From Chrysemys picta bellii (taxonomy: Eukaryota > Chordata > Testudines > Emydidae), in contig NC_088797.1 of NCBI RefSeq assembly GCF_011386835.1, forward strand, positions 38,811,583-38,875,582: a stretch of DNA of 64,000 nucleotides, in the 5' to 3' direction. The notes beneath the pieces were generated by a model. That model did not search any database, had not been told where the DNA came from, and worked only from the letters and a program-made list of their open reading frames with translations. A program made the position numbers and the translations under genes. Each line of letters begins with the position of its first letter. Within the stretch, counting starts at the first letter, position 1. Of the stretch, positions 12,973-23,005 are shown piece by piece.

Positions 12973-13100
12973 TTTCAGAGTAGCAGCCGTGTTAGTCTGT
13001 ATCCGCAAAAAGAAGAACAGGAGTACTTGTGGCACCTTAGAGACTAACAAATTTATTAGAGCATAAGCTTTCGTGGACTACAGCCCACTTCTTCGGATGT
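12973..13100 (-). mobile_element. Penelope-like 3' end with 13-bp target duplication
   Basis: Reversed, the insert carries the diagnostic blocks CGAAGAAGTGGG, CCACGAAAGCTTATGCTC, TTGTTAGTCTCTAAGGTGCC and ACACGGCTGCTACTCTGAAA. GAACTCAGACAGG precedes it at 12960-12972 and follows at 13101-13113, an exact 13-bp duplication. This is a different subfamily from the 31962-33520 copies: the terminal sequence and the hairpin between the two core boxes differ, while the core boxes are shared. Confidence 0.88.
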
Positions 13101-13987
13101 GAACTCAGACAGGATTGGTTCCTGCATGATTACAAAACTGCAGTAAAGTGGAACCATTTTCAGCTTGTGTGATTGGAGGATATCTGGATCCATATTATAA
13201 GACTGTCCTACATAAATGAGGAAAAGTTGAGGCGTCTTTGTTATTCTTTTGTTCCACTCTTTGTTTCTGTGGGGAATTTGCCAATGCAATATTACTGTCT
13301 TCTTTTTAAACAAACAAAACTAAAAACAATGGTAATGGCTATTGAAAATAGCAATCCCAGCCCTAGTTGGCACTGGGAAGATGCCAGCATTTGTTGCTCA
13401 ATTTTATCCCACTTTTTCTACAGCAAATTACAGTGGATCAGTATATTTGATTTGCGAGAAATGAAGTAACAGCAGCCTAAATTGAGCTTGAGCACTCCTG
13501 AAGGCAAGTGCTAGATTCCCTTTCTGAATATTAGATAAATCTGGAAAGGAAAAGCCAATTTCTGCTTCCATGGCTCAGAAGTGGAAATTCTCCTGTACTG
13601 TATCTAAAGCTGCCCAGGGTCCTCTAGTAGAGCCTTCCCTCCCTTAGTTATCATTTTAACTTCTGGTGGGATCCACATACCTCCTCCCTTGCTAGGCTTC
13701 AGATAGAGAGGTGCACTGTCCATTTAGTCCACCCAATTCCTTCTTTGGGGGCTGCCAGGCGAGGTCACACCAGCATCCCTAATCCAGTCTGGGGAAGTCT
13801 TCTGAGGGTGATATCTGGGCCAAAACCTTCTACTCCTTGGGCATACTTGTTCCCCATTCACAGTGCCACCCCCTTCTAGCAGTCAGCTCCCCATTCACAG
13901 CAAGCTGCGGTGCATGGGGTCTCACAGCTTCCCCACTCCCTCCCTCTCCCTTTCCTGTTGATAGCTGCCAAGGGAATGCTGGAAAAT

Positions 13988-14046
13988 GTAGTTCCTTCCC
14001 TGCTCCAGGGCTGGCTCTATAGGCAGGGAGCTGGCCAAGGAACTAC
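13988..14046. repeat. Imperfect hairpin, TGTAGTTCCTT / AAGGAACTACA
   Basis: TGTAGTTCCTTCCCTGCTCC and a downstream GGGAGCTGGCCAAGGAACTA form a stem of about 20 bp with a small mismatch block. It lies within the right part of the 2.7-kb hAT-like element and may be an internal palindrome of it. Confidence 0.5.
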
Positions 14047-14159
14047 AGTTCCCAGGGCCCCCCGTGGGTTCTCAGCTCCCATGCTGGATCCCTGCTGCAC
14101 CGAGGCTCACTCTCAGCGGCTCCACTTCTGAGCTTGGGCCAGTGCTATGTTCGGTACTG

Positions 14160-14222
14160 ACAGGAGGTCAGACTAGATGATCACAATGGTTCCTTCTAAC
14201 CTTGGAATCGATTAATCTATCA
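14160..14222 (+). mobile_element. CR1 LINE 3' terminus, second segment
   Basis: ACAGGAGGTCAGACTAGATG followed by ATCACAATGGTTCCTTCTAA and a GATTAATCTAT-like tail is the canonical CR1 3' end. It completes the copy that begins at 10985. The first eight bases are the second copy of the target duplication. Confidence 0.88.
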
Positions 14223-16639
14223 GCCATTCCTTTGCAGAAGATTCCCATTTGTCTGTCATGAGCACATCTGCCAGGCTGCTATGTTATGTTGATTTTAGGA
14301 CTTTGTGGCAATGTATACATAGGTCCTAAACATTTTTTTGGTACATCCTTCCTTTTTCCACTTCTACCTCTCTTACTCCTCACATGCTAATGACTAGCAA
14401 AAGTTACAAAATAGAAAAATGTTTCATTAATAAAACAAGAGGGAAAAGTTCCTGAGGTCGCAATACTTGTGGTAAAAATTAAACTTTATGAACAAGAGTA
14501 ACTGACTGCATCCTTTGTGACTAGAATTGTGCAAAGTACCTGGCCCGGCCACTAGTACAACCACAATTAAATAAATCATGCAAGAATCTGGCTACACCCC
14601 CTCAGCGAGCTACCCACAAGCACAGATCACAAGTGTTTGTTTTTATCACAAAGAAGACAAAAAAGATATTTTTTAAATTTAATTCCAGCCAATAATATTA
14701 GAATAGCTTAATTTTTCTAGTAGCAATGACAGGTCAAACCTGACTAAAGTGACCTGAAAAGGAAAAACTGGAAGAGGCTTTAAATATCCTAAATGTTCCC
14801 TAATCCTGCAATTCCAACTCAAATAAGACTGTTTATTTTGAATATTTCATGCAGCTCTATTAGGTAACGCCATGAAGTGTTCTTGGATGCAATTTCTGCT
14901 GTCAATAACAGAATCATGTGTAACATCAATATCTCATTGTTGTCTCTGTTAAATATTTCAAAATATATAAAGTGCAACATTATGCTATCTGTCATGGCCT
15001 GACCCAATGCCCATTGAGGCCAACAGAAACATCCCAGATCAGACATATATTATTTAGCCGCATGATTTTTTCACAACTCCCCTAATATATATAACATTTA
15101 TTTTGCCAAAATACTATTGGCTCATTTCCAATATATAAAAGGCACACTTTGCTGTCCTGATATGAAATCTAATCCATGATCACAACTTTAATACCAGATC
15201 AGTGGTTAAATACTATAGTACTAACATCCCTTCTGCTCAGATTGTATAGGGTTATTTTTTTCCAGTCTCTCAAAATACAATTTATCACAGTAGCTCTCAG
15301 ACAGTCTATCACCTATACTATTATACAGTAATATTTTGAGTTGTCTTGTTGGGATTAAATCACATGTTCCCTTTGGTTCTCAGATTTTACTCCATGAAAT
15401 GAAATGAAATGAAATGAGTCTGCCTTATCACAAGCATGAACCAACAAAAATTCATATGTAAACCCAGGAGACTCACTTTTAACACATTAACTACTAACTG
15501 CTCCAGAGGCTGGACTGAATCAGAATAAATTATGTGGGTTTTTTTGTTTTCTTTTCAAAATCTGGTGAGGTGTTAATCCAGGCCAGTCATTATATTATTT
15601 TAGTTGGAGTATTTGGGATTTCTCCTGTACTGTATTTGACACAGGAATACCATGTATGCCTGGTTTTTCCACTAAGCACCAGATCCAACATTTCTTTAAA
15701 AAAAATCATAGAAGTTTAAATTCAAACACTACAAATTATTGCTCATGCTGTGAAATTGTTTGTTTCCTGTATATGCAACTGGTTCTTCTGTTGGTGGTTC
15801 TCTGCAATTGATTCTCTACTTGCCAATACTTTTCTTTTTGTGATATTCTTTACACATTGTACTAGGTATTAAAGAATTAAAAAGTATTAAAGTATTAAAA
15901 AAAAACCTGTGTGAACATATGGCTTTAATCCCTGTGGTCTATACTGTCAGCATAGTTACATGAGCGATTAACAAAACAGCCTTTAAAACCCCGTATGGCT
16001 AAAGATTGTCCCATATATGAAAAGTGAAATCAACTATTAATATTAATTATAATGAATATGAAATAATATGCAAATGACCGTGCAACAACCATAACTCCCT
16101 CTGACTGACTGCCAAAATACTATTAACGTTCTCATGAAGAATGTAAGCTGGTTAATACTGGAAGGAGAGCATATATATTATGATCAGAAGTGATAATTAG
16201 AGTTTTATCATACATCAATTTTTAATTTAATGCTAATGGAATGTTTTCTTGACCTGTTACCAAAATAATTTGCAAAATATTTATATGACACCACACAGAC
16301 ATATGCAGCTAATCTGGCAGTTAAATTGCCTGAACAAGTAAACGCCTAGAATTTTGAATGAAGGGTACATCTTGCTCTTGGGCAGTTTGTTAAACTATTC
16401 TCTAATCTTGTCTGAGACAAAAAATGTATGCATTAATTTATTTTCATATTTAACACTTTATTATAAACATACACAATGACTCTGCTTTCCTTTATATTTC
16501 AATGGAAGTTTGAAAACGATCATTTAAATTGGCATCACCATCTCCTCAGCCAAATTGCTAATGCATACAAATGTGGGTACTTTGGGTCTCTGTAAGATAC
16601 TGATATAATCTGTGCATTAGCAATGCTTGATGTAATTTT
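14223..16639. other. AT-rich DNA, one short microsatellite
   Basis: No gene seen. A (GAAAT)-type microsatellite of about four units lies at 15394-15416. Otherwise the sequence is single-copy in appearance. Confidence 0.5.
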
Positions 16640-16715
16640 TGGAAGTGCTGAACTCCAGTTGAAGTCAGTGGGATCTGCAGGTGTTCAGCACCTTTGAAAA
16701 TCAGTCCCAAAATGA
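16640..16715. repeat. Ancient amniote repeat relic
   Basis: GAAGTCAGTGGGATCTGCAGG then TTCAGCACCTTTGAAAATCA resembles a dispersed phrase common in sauropsid genomes. The class is unknown to me. Confidence 0.4.
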
Positions 16716-16751
16716 CTAAAACCATAATGAAAAAAATCTTCAGCAGCATGA

Positions 16752-17031
16752 CAATATTGTGAGTTTGGCAATACGTTTTGCAAAATCTGGGTTTTTTTTT
16801 AAAGCCCCAAATCCTGGAATCATGTTAAAGGGAGAATCTCAGCTTTCATTAAAACAAACAAAAAGGTTTCTAGTCCTTGCAGTTATGGAGAAAAGCTTGA
16901 AAACTTCACCCCAGTACACCGCAAAGCCTCCAAACTCAGAAGGAAAACAAAATGTATTTTATTTTTTTTAATCTTATGATTTTGAGGGGGATTCACTCAT
17001 TATTTTTGAAAGCTTAGGTTTGGCAATACTG
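16752..17031. mobile_element. MITE of the AGTATTGCCAA family, copy 1
   Basis: The reversed right end reads CAGTATTGCCAAACC; the left end is degraded (CAATATTG...TTTGGCAATAC). The interior shares order and motifs with 18765-19052: AGCCCC then TCCTGGAATC, GTTTCTAG, AAAAGCTTGAAAA, and a final TTATGATTTTGAGGGG block. The two copies define a family of about 280 bp. I found no target duplication. Confidence 0.6.
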
Positions 17032-17129
17032 GTTCAGTGACCAAGAAAAAATATAAACATTTGGTTATATCAGCCACTGCATAAGAGTTAGTGCACTTTA
17101 ATTGATAGAATGGGAAGAGAATGAGGACT

Positions 17130-17300
17130 CCCGGTTTTCACTTATAACACTGTCACTGATTTAGTATGTAACTTTTGCATAATCACCCTGTGTGTCAGTT
17201 TATTCCTAAGTAAAATGGGTCTAAATAATTCATGTTTGCAAAGTTCTTTCAGAACGTTAGGCAGAAGTTACAAATACAAATTATTTTTATTAATTGTCAT
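17130..17300 (+). repeat. MIR-like SINE relic
   Basis: The order of motifs (GTGTGTCAGTTTATTCC, AAAATGGGT, TTTGCAAAGTTCTTTCAGAA and an A/T-rich TTATTTTTATT tail) matches the 3' half of a mammalian-wide interspersed repeat, whose core reads CTCAGTTTCCTCATCTGTAA. It is strongly diverged. Confidence 0.65.
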
Positions 17301-18764
17301 TGGAAATGGTGAGGGTAAGAAGGTTCATACAATCATTAAAATAGATGGCATTTTCATATTTGAATATTTATTAACCGCTCTGCTGATGGCGGTTCCAATC
17401 CCCCACTGCCAAGAAAAGCAGATTACGGTTATCTGTATAATTTTAGCCCACAGATACCCTAATCAAGACAGCCCGTGTGCTGAGTACTGTACAGAGTCCC
17501 TGCCCAAAGATTAAGACAGAATGTTTCAAGTAGGTGTAGTAGACAATGGAGAAAATGGGGGGAGGAATGTGGTGTAATTTCAAAGGGAGCACAGGGTTTC
17601 ATGGATAAGTTATGTGTTTAGTTTTCACGTTTCAAGTTGACTATTTAAAAAAATAAAAATAAAAAAAGATTTCTTAATCCTTACAGCCCACCACCCTACT
17701 TTGCATTAGGCTCTTGTTTCAGTTTTGCTTAGCAGAATTCTATCCTACTTACCAGATACAGTCATTTTTTAAATCAATCAGGGATCTGATGACCCACTGT
17801 ATTTGATTCCATATCTAATCCTGTCTCAAGAACAAATAATACACATTAAAGAATGCCATCCAGATTGAAGATGTTCTTTAGGCTACAGGGAGGAAGCTGA
17901 ACAGCTATTAAACGTACTTACTAATCTAAATATGCTTTGCAACCAAGAAACTTGAGCTACTTGGCAGATTTCATCAAACAGATGGTCAGTTCCCAGCTTT
18001 TTTCACCAGAGATGATTAGCACTTAAATTAATGAACAACTTCAGTGGAAAGAAACAGCTAACAAAATTATTTTTGTAATGAATAACAAGTACTGTACAGT
18101 ATGAGGAAAGCCAGTACCTACACAGATACACAAGAATTTCACATGCACTAACAAGAGGTCTCACCATAAATCTTCAGCTGCACTTCTAACATTTTCTTTT
18201 TCTTTTTTTTTATGCTCTAAAACTATTTCATTATTTCCCCAGTTTTGCAGAGACACTGCATTTTCCCCATAATGCTCTGCTTATACAGCTTGTACATGCC
18301 ACCAATTTTTCATCCATGGGGTTGCCAGGAAATCAGTGCCCAGAGAAATGATGACTATGCTAATTTTTGCAAGCAGTGAATATCCTTAAAGGCTGGGTGG
18401 TGTCTTGTAAGCAGCAGTGTATGTTTGGGGCTAGAGAAGTGACAATGAGGACTATTTGAGAGCGAGGGAGCAGATGATAGGGGTCTGAGAAAAGAACAAT
18501 TGGATAAACTGACAGAGGAAATGAGAGACAGGGCAGAAAACTCAGAAAAAAGAAGAAAAGGAGAGAAGTGGAATGGGAATATGGAAAACTTTTACAGTAT
18601 AAAACACAAGTTAGAGGGGAAAACAGTAGAAAATGAAGAGAGATAACCCATCAAGATATGCAATAGAGTGACTGATAAGAAAAAAAGACGAATAACTATT
18701 GCAAATGAGACAGAGAGAGAGAGAGAGAAAAAGAGAAATGCTAGTGCTAAGTTATGTAACCTAT
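17301..18764. other. AT-rich DNA with purine-rich tract
   Basis: No gene recognised. A purine-rich stretch at about 18440-18735 ends in a short (GA)n run at 18713-18727. This may be simple-sequence expansion. Confidence 0.5.
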
Positions 18765-19052
18765 AGTATTGCCAATTCTTGAGTTAATCATACATCTTAC
18801 AATATTTGGTATTTTATTACAGCCCCAACTCCCTGGAATCCTGTGATTATGTGAGAACCTCCATTTTTGTTTTTTTTAAAAAAAGCTTCTAGCTCTTGGA
18901 TTGCACAGAAAAGTTTAAAAACATGATCCTATGGTACCCCAAATGCTCAAAAACCAAAAGTAAATAGAAACATTTTTTTTATTTAAAGAAATCTCATGAT
19001 TTCGGGGGAGCCTGTCTCATGATTTTTAAACAGCTGGGATTTAGCCATATTG
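18765..19052. mobile_element. MITE of the AGTATTGCCAA family, copy 2
   Basis: Left end AGTATTGCCAATTCTTGAG; reversed right end CAATATGGCTAAATCCC. Internal blocks match copy 1 at 16752, including AGCCCCAACTCCCTGGAATC, CTTCTAGCTCTTGG and TCTCATGATTT. It directly abuts the hAT-like MITE at 19055, so one probably inserted at the edge of the other. Confidence 0.65.
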
Positions 19053-19054
19053 AG

Positions 19055-19176
19055 TCAAGTGACCAGATGTCCCAATTTTATAGGGACAGTCCCGATTTTT
19101 GGGTCTTTTTCTTATATAGGCTCCTATTACCCCCCACCCCCATCCTGATTTTTCACATTTGCTGTCTGATGGTTTG
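19055..19176 (+). mobile_element. hAT-like MITE, GTGACCAGATG family, degraded copy
   Basis: It shares GTGACCAGATG, TTTTATAGGGACAGTCCCGA, GGGTCTTTTTCTTATATAGG and TCACATTTGCTGTCTG with the well-preserved copy at 42323-42447. The right terminal repeat is eroded, so the boundary is approximate. Confidence 0.8.
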
Positions 19177-19179
19177 TTT

Positions 19180-19510
19180 TAAAGCAACTGTTTTTTGTCA
19201 CTTCATTTTCATACTGGCCACAGGCTCCTGGAGCGAAGAGTAAGCAAAGGCCAAGACCCAGCTGGACCTGCTGAGGACAGTTAATAATCACAGATACTGT
19301 AACCTGATGACCCAGTCAAAGTGTGTATGTGGGTGGGTGGGGCGGGAAACATGTTATTCCACCCTGAGAGAAGTACAGGAGCGGGAAGACCTGTTGCTTG
19401 GAAAGAGTGCCCACAGACACTAAGTGAGGGAGTCAAAGGTTCAGCTTGCCCTGGAACTGTAACAGAACCTCCCCCACCTTCCTTGTATTCAGGCAAGGTG
19501 GTGATAAGCC
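19180..19510 (+). repeat. Unclassified repeat X, copy A
   Basis: Homologous in order to 35990-36290: GGCTCCTGGAGCGAA, CCAGCTGGACCTGCTGA, a GTAACCTGATGACCCAGT block, CTGAGAGAAGTACAGG, AGAGTGCCCACAGACACT and CCCTGGAACTGTAACAG each have a counterpart there. No coding frame or termini are recognisable. An LTR or a LINE 3' end are both possible. Confidence 0.55.
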
Positions 19511-19584
19511 ACCTGCCTTAGTGACTCAGCAGAACACTTAACACTCCCCAGCAGGACCAACATCTGCCAACTGAACATTTGGAG

Positions 19585-19749
19585 TATATCCCATCTCCTA
19601 GAACTGGAAGGGACCCCGAAAGGTCATTGAGTCCAGCCCCCTGCCTTCACTAGCAGGACCAAGTACTGATTTTTGCCCCCTCAAGGATTGAACTCACAAC
19701 CCTGGGTTTAGCAGGCCAATGCTCAAACCACTGAGCTATCCCTCCCCCC
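19585..19749 (-). repeat. tRNA-derived SINE with CR1-like tail
   Basis: On the minus strand the head contains a polymerase III box A-like TAGCTCAGTGGTTTGAG (complement of 19722-19738) and a box B-like GGTTGTGAGTTCAATCC (complement of 19685-19701), with an anticodon-arm-like segment between them. The 3' part resembles the CR1 terminus (GACTCAATGACCTTTC, GGTCCCTTCCAGTTCTAG), the arrangement expected of a SINE mobilised by CR1. Turtle tRNA-derived SINE families are known; I do not assign a family name. Confidence 0.8.
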
Positions 19750-19928
19750 TGTCAGCCTGGTATATCAAAAGGGATACAACAGGTTGTAACATTTACGTGG
19801 CACATCCTGTTTTAATTCTCCATTCTTTCAGTTCTGACACATACCTACTGGGTTTTTCTCTCATTCCCTTAACTCCCCGGTTTCAGGGAGAGCTGATGTT
19901 TCTAGTTCTTTCATTGGATATTTATGAT

Positions 19929-20173
19929 CGGGGTGGCACCAGTGCACCACGCGCGTGCCTGGGGCAAGAAGCCGGGGGGGAGGGGGCGGCCTGCTGGTAG
20001 CTGTGGGGGTAGCAGTCAGGGAGCCTTCAGCAGAGTGCCTGCGGGAGGTCCGCTGGTTCCGTGGCTTCGGCGGCAATTCGGTGGCATGCCACCGAATCCG
20101 CGTGACCAGCCAGACCTACGAAAGCCGCCTGCCTGCCATGCTTGGGGCAGCAAAATACATAGAGCTGCCCCTG
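19929..20173. mobile_element. hAT-like MITE with perfect 8-bp target duplication
   Basis: TTTATGAT occurs at 19921-19928 and at 20174-20181. The left end is CGGGGTGGCACCAG and the reversed right end CAGGGGCAGCTCTATG, imperfect inverted repeats. The GC-rich interior includes a self-complementary GGTGGCATGCCACC. There is no transposase. Confidence 0.82.
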
Positions 20174-20181
20174 TTTATGAT

Positions 20182-20502
20182 ACCCAAAATTAAAAGTAAT
20201 AATATCTAAATATAAAGCTGTATTTTCATAAAGTACAATGGCCATTTGGCTAAGAATCAGGATCAGGAAGGAAACACCAGGCTTCCAGTCCCACTCTGCG
20301 CACACACCAGCTGTGCCCCCAACCTCACTTCTCTCCTAACCCAATGCAGCCCCCAGTCCTGCTCTGCCTCCAAGATCGGGCCAGCCTCCATGGGGGCAAC
20401 AAGGGAGCAAGACCCTTCCAGCTCCGCTCTGCCCCATCCCCAACCTTGTTCAACCCCAGTTCTGCTCCACCTCCAGGCCAACTCCGCTCCCAACCCCAGT
20501 TC
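20182..20502. other. C-rich spacer, no gene
   Basis: This is a C- and pyrimidine-rich stretch with a GCTCTGCC/CAACCCCAGT-type imperfect internal repetition. It may be part of an unrecognised non-autonomous element. Opposing open frames are compositional. Confidence 0.45.
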
Positions 20503-20634
20503 CAGGGTGAATAAAAATCAACTTTTTTTTTAATCAAAAAATTGGATTTTTTTTAATGTAATTTGGATTTTTTTTTTATCAAAATGCTTTTTGAGGAAAA
20601 AAAATCTATCTAAAGATAGTTTTAATTAAGATAC

Positions 20635-21788
20635 TGTGATGGGTTTGATCACAGAAAACCCCTTGGGAACTGACAACTGATATGCAGAGACTACCTCTGA
20701 GCCCGTTTTCCCTGGCAGCTTGGGACTTCAGAACTCTGCCTGGTTGTGCCAGACACGCTTGCCTGCTACAAACACAGACCCAGGACTGAAACACGTCCCT
20801 CAAAAGCTGCAGGCTAAACTGAAAACAGCTTAAGAAGTGTTCCTGTCTCCTGCACTCAGATGCCCAGCTCCCAATGAGGTCCAACCCCAAATAAATCTGT
20901 TTTACCCTGTATAAAGTTTATACAGGGTAAACTCATAAATTCTTTGCCTTCTAGAACACGGTTAGAGAGATATGCACAGCTGTTCCCCTCCTCCCCCGGT
21001 ATTAATACATACTCTGGGTTCATTAATAAGTAAAAAGTGATTTTATTAAATACAAAATGTAGGATTTAAGTGGTTCAAAGTAATAACAGACAAAACGAAG
21101 TGAATTACCAAGCAAAATAAAATAAAACCTAATACAGTAAGAAAGTGATTATAGATGAAATCTTACCCTCAGATGTTTCAATAAGCTTCTATCACAGACT
21201 GGACGCCTTCCTAGTCTGGGCACAATCCTTCCCTCGACACAGCCCTTGTTCCAGCTCAGGTGGTAGCTAGAGGATTTTTCATGATTGCAGCCCCCTTTGT
21301 TCTGTTCCACCCCTTTATATATCTTTTGCACAAGGTGGAAATTCTTTGTCTCTCTCTGGGTTCCCATCCCTCCTTCTAAAAGGAAAAGCACCAGGTTAAA
21401 GAAGGATTCCAGTTCAGGTGACAAGATCACATGTCACTGTAAGACTCCAAGCCTTCATTCCTCCCAGCCTGACTCACAGGAAGGCCTGCAAGCAAACACA
21501 GCCATCCACAGTCAATTGTCCTGGTTGATGGGAGCCATCACGATTCCAAACCACCATTAATGGTCCATACTTTGCATAACTACAATAGGACCTCAGAGTT
21601 ATATTTCATATTTCTAGTTTCAGGCACAAGAGTGATACATTTATACAAACAGGATGACCATACTCAGTAGATTATAAGCTTTGTAATGATACCTTACAAG
21701 AGACCATTTGCATGAAGCATATTCCAGTTACATTAGATTCACACTCATTAGCATATTTTCATAAAATCATATAGAGTGCAACGTCACA
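20635..21788 (-). mobile_element. Solo LTR, copy A (minus orientation)
   Basis: The LTR is flanked by GATAC at 20630-20634 and 21789-21793, a perfect 5-bp duplication, and has TGTGA...TCACA termini. On the minus strand a good TATA box (GATATATAAAGGGG, complement of about 21309-21322) precedes an AATAAA (complement of 21042-21047), as expected for U3 then R. No internal retroviral region adjoins, so it is a solo LTR. The same family lies inverted at 28004-29138. Endogenous retrovirus versus other LTR class cannot be decided from the LTR alone. Confidence 0.85.
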
Positions 21789-22404
21789 GATACATTATAG
21801 CTCAAAGATATCTCATCATGGAATAGGGATTATAAATTCTAATTCTATGGTATGAGACCATATATTCATGTAATGTTTAAGAAAAGTTTTGTAAATGAGT
21901 TCCAATAGTTCATATCATATCCAATAGTCCAATCTTATGGAGTTCCAGGGGCTTCTGTATAGATTATTTATGTTAATCTTTCTATCCACCCAATGGGACT
22001 CTAGAAGATACCATCAGAGATGCTTAGTTTTGCAGCTTTCAAACAGTGGATTTGTGTCTCCAGAGATAACATGCTTGTTAACAGCAAAAATGTTTTAAAT
22101 AAAAAAATAAATGAATAATATATAGAGGTGAGAAATAACAGACCTCAAGTCCCTCTGCAAATTTGTGTATACAGAGTCAATCCCTTACCTCTCTCTAAAA
22201 GTGAAAAGTTTCAAAAAGTTCAATGAATAGAAGATTGTTGGGGGCGGAAAAGATTGGACAAGGAGAAGAAGTCTGGAGATAAATGTGAGAAAGGAGGGAC
22301 AGGCAGTAGAAACAAAAGTGAAATTGTTTGAGCAGCATATTCTTGAGGTCTTTCTAAGTGTAGCCTTCATTGATTTGAGATCTACCATACCATTCTCTCA
22401 CTAG

Positions 22405-22643
22405 AAGGGAAAACCTATAATAGCAGCAGGCTGTAAAAGAGACCCAGTTTGGGAATATTTTAATGAAGTTCCTCTACCTATGGGTAAGAAAGGGATGCAT
22501 GCAAAATGCAAACAGTGCAACAAAGAAATGCAACGTCTGGTTGCACCAATAAAACAACATCATGAGAAGTGTTCCGTCTCAGGAGGAAGCTGTGTTGAAG
22601 AGAATGAAAGGAACATGTCTGAACATGCAGGATCTTCAGGATT
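22405..22643 (+). CDS. BED-type zinc-finger exon of a hAT transposase (fragment)
   Basis: Translation from 22405 gives KGKPIIAAGC, then RDPVWEYFNEV, MHAKCKQCNKEM, and KQHHEKC. The aromatic WEYF block, a C-x2-C pair and a closing H-x3-C form a BED zinc finger, a DNA-binding domain at the N terminus of many hAT transposases (established for the family). No start codon is needed: it follows a pyrimidine-rich acceptor (TTCTCTCACTAG, AG at 22403-22404), with an in-frame stop just before it. A possible donor GTAAAC begins at 22644; without splicing the frame ends at a TAA at 22645-22647. Acidic and serine-rich residues follow the finger, as in other hAT N termini. The catalytic part is missing here, so this exon is a remnant. 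A domesticated host exon is possible but unsupported. Confidence 0.75.
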
Positions 22644-22799
22644 GTAAACTTTTTTATTTCATACTTCTTGCTTAAGGACTGCCTGTCTTCCTTCTGGAGT
22701 ATTCTTGAATTCTCATGTTTGACCAAAAAATATAGTTGTTACTCTATGGTACTATCATTTTAGATGCAGTTGTGATAAAAAATAAATAGCTGAAATAGG

Positions 22800-22915
22800 C
22801 AGATTTACCTACCTCACAGAGGTGATGTGACACTAGATTAATTGATGATTGTCATGGGCATTGAGTTCTCAAATTGGACACTTAAAATTCTAAACACTTT
22901 GGAGTAAAGGATAAT
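22800..22915 (+). repeat. MIR-like SINE relic
   Basis: TTTACCTACCTCACAGAGGTG, then TTAATTGATG and AACACTTTGGAG, follow the order of the MIR 3' half. It is diverged and the boundaries are loose. Confidence 0.5.
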
Positions 22916-22939
22916 CTTTTAATTCTGTACTTGTACAGC

Positions 22940-23005
22940 ACCTAGCACAAGGTGGTCCTGGCACATGATTTGGGCTCCTAGGCACTACCACAATACAAAT
23001 AATCC
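22940..23005 (+). repeat. Ancient dispersed repeat, TGTACAGCACCTAGCACA type
   Basis: TTGTACAGCACCTAGCACAA, then GGTCCTGG and GGGCTCCTAGGCACTACCA, recur in weaker form at 50072-50148 and partly near 37270. The family is widespread in amniotes; I cannot name it. Confidence 0.5.

Larger units (their letters stand above)
11452..14159. mobile_element. 2.7-kb hAT-like element inserted in CR1
   Basis: ACAGGAGG lies immediately left (11444-11451) and right (14160-14167), an exact 8-bp duplication. Across the insertion the CR1 3' end is restored without loss. The left end is CAGGGCCGAATTAACC, and the reversed right end is CAGTACCGAACATAGC, sharing CAG..CCGAA. No transposase domain is detectable in any frame, so this is a long non-autonomous or decayed copy. 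A Penelope-like fragment (12973-13100) is inserted within it. Confidence 0.82.
20503..22800 (+). mobile_element. hAT element 5' part with BED-finger exon, split by solo LTR
   Basis: Sequence on both sides of the LTR at 20635-21788 forms one element: ...TTAATTAAGATAC before it and GATACATTATAGCTCAAAG after it, GATAC being the LTR's target duplication. The left end is CAGGGTGAATAAAAATCA followed by A/T-rich repeats. A BED zinc-finger exon (22405-22643) identifies it as part of an autonomous hAT transposon. The DDE/dimerisation region is absent downstream, so the copy is truncated. The right boundary is approximate. Confidence 0.7.

Noticed and set aside
19685..19749. Possible functional tRNA gene on the minus strand
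   Set aside because: The box A- and box B-like motifs belong to a SINE head: the acceptor stem cannot be closed and a CR1-like tail follows.
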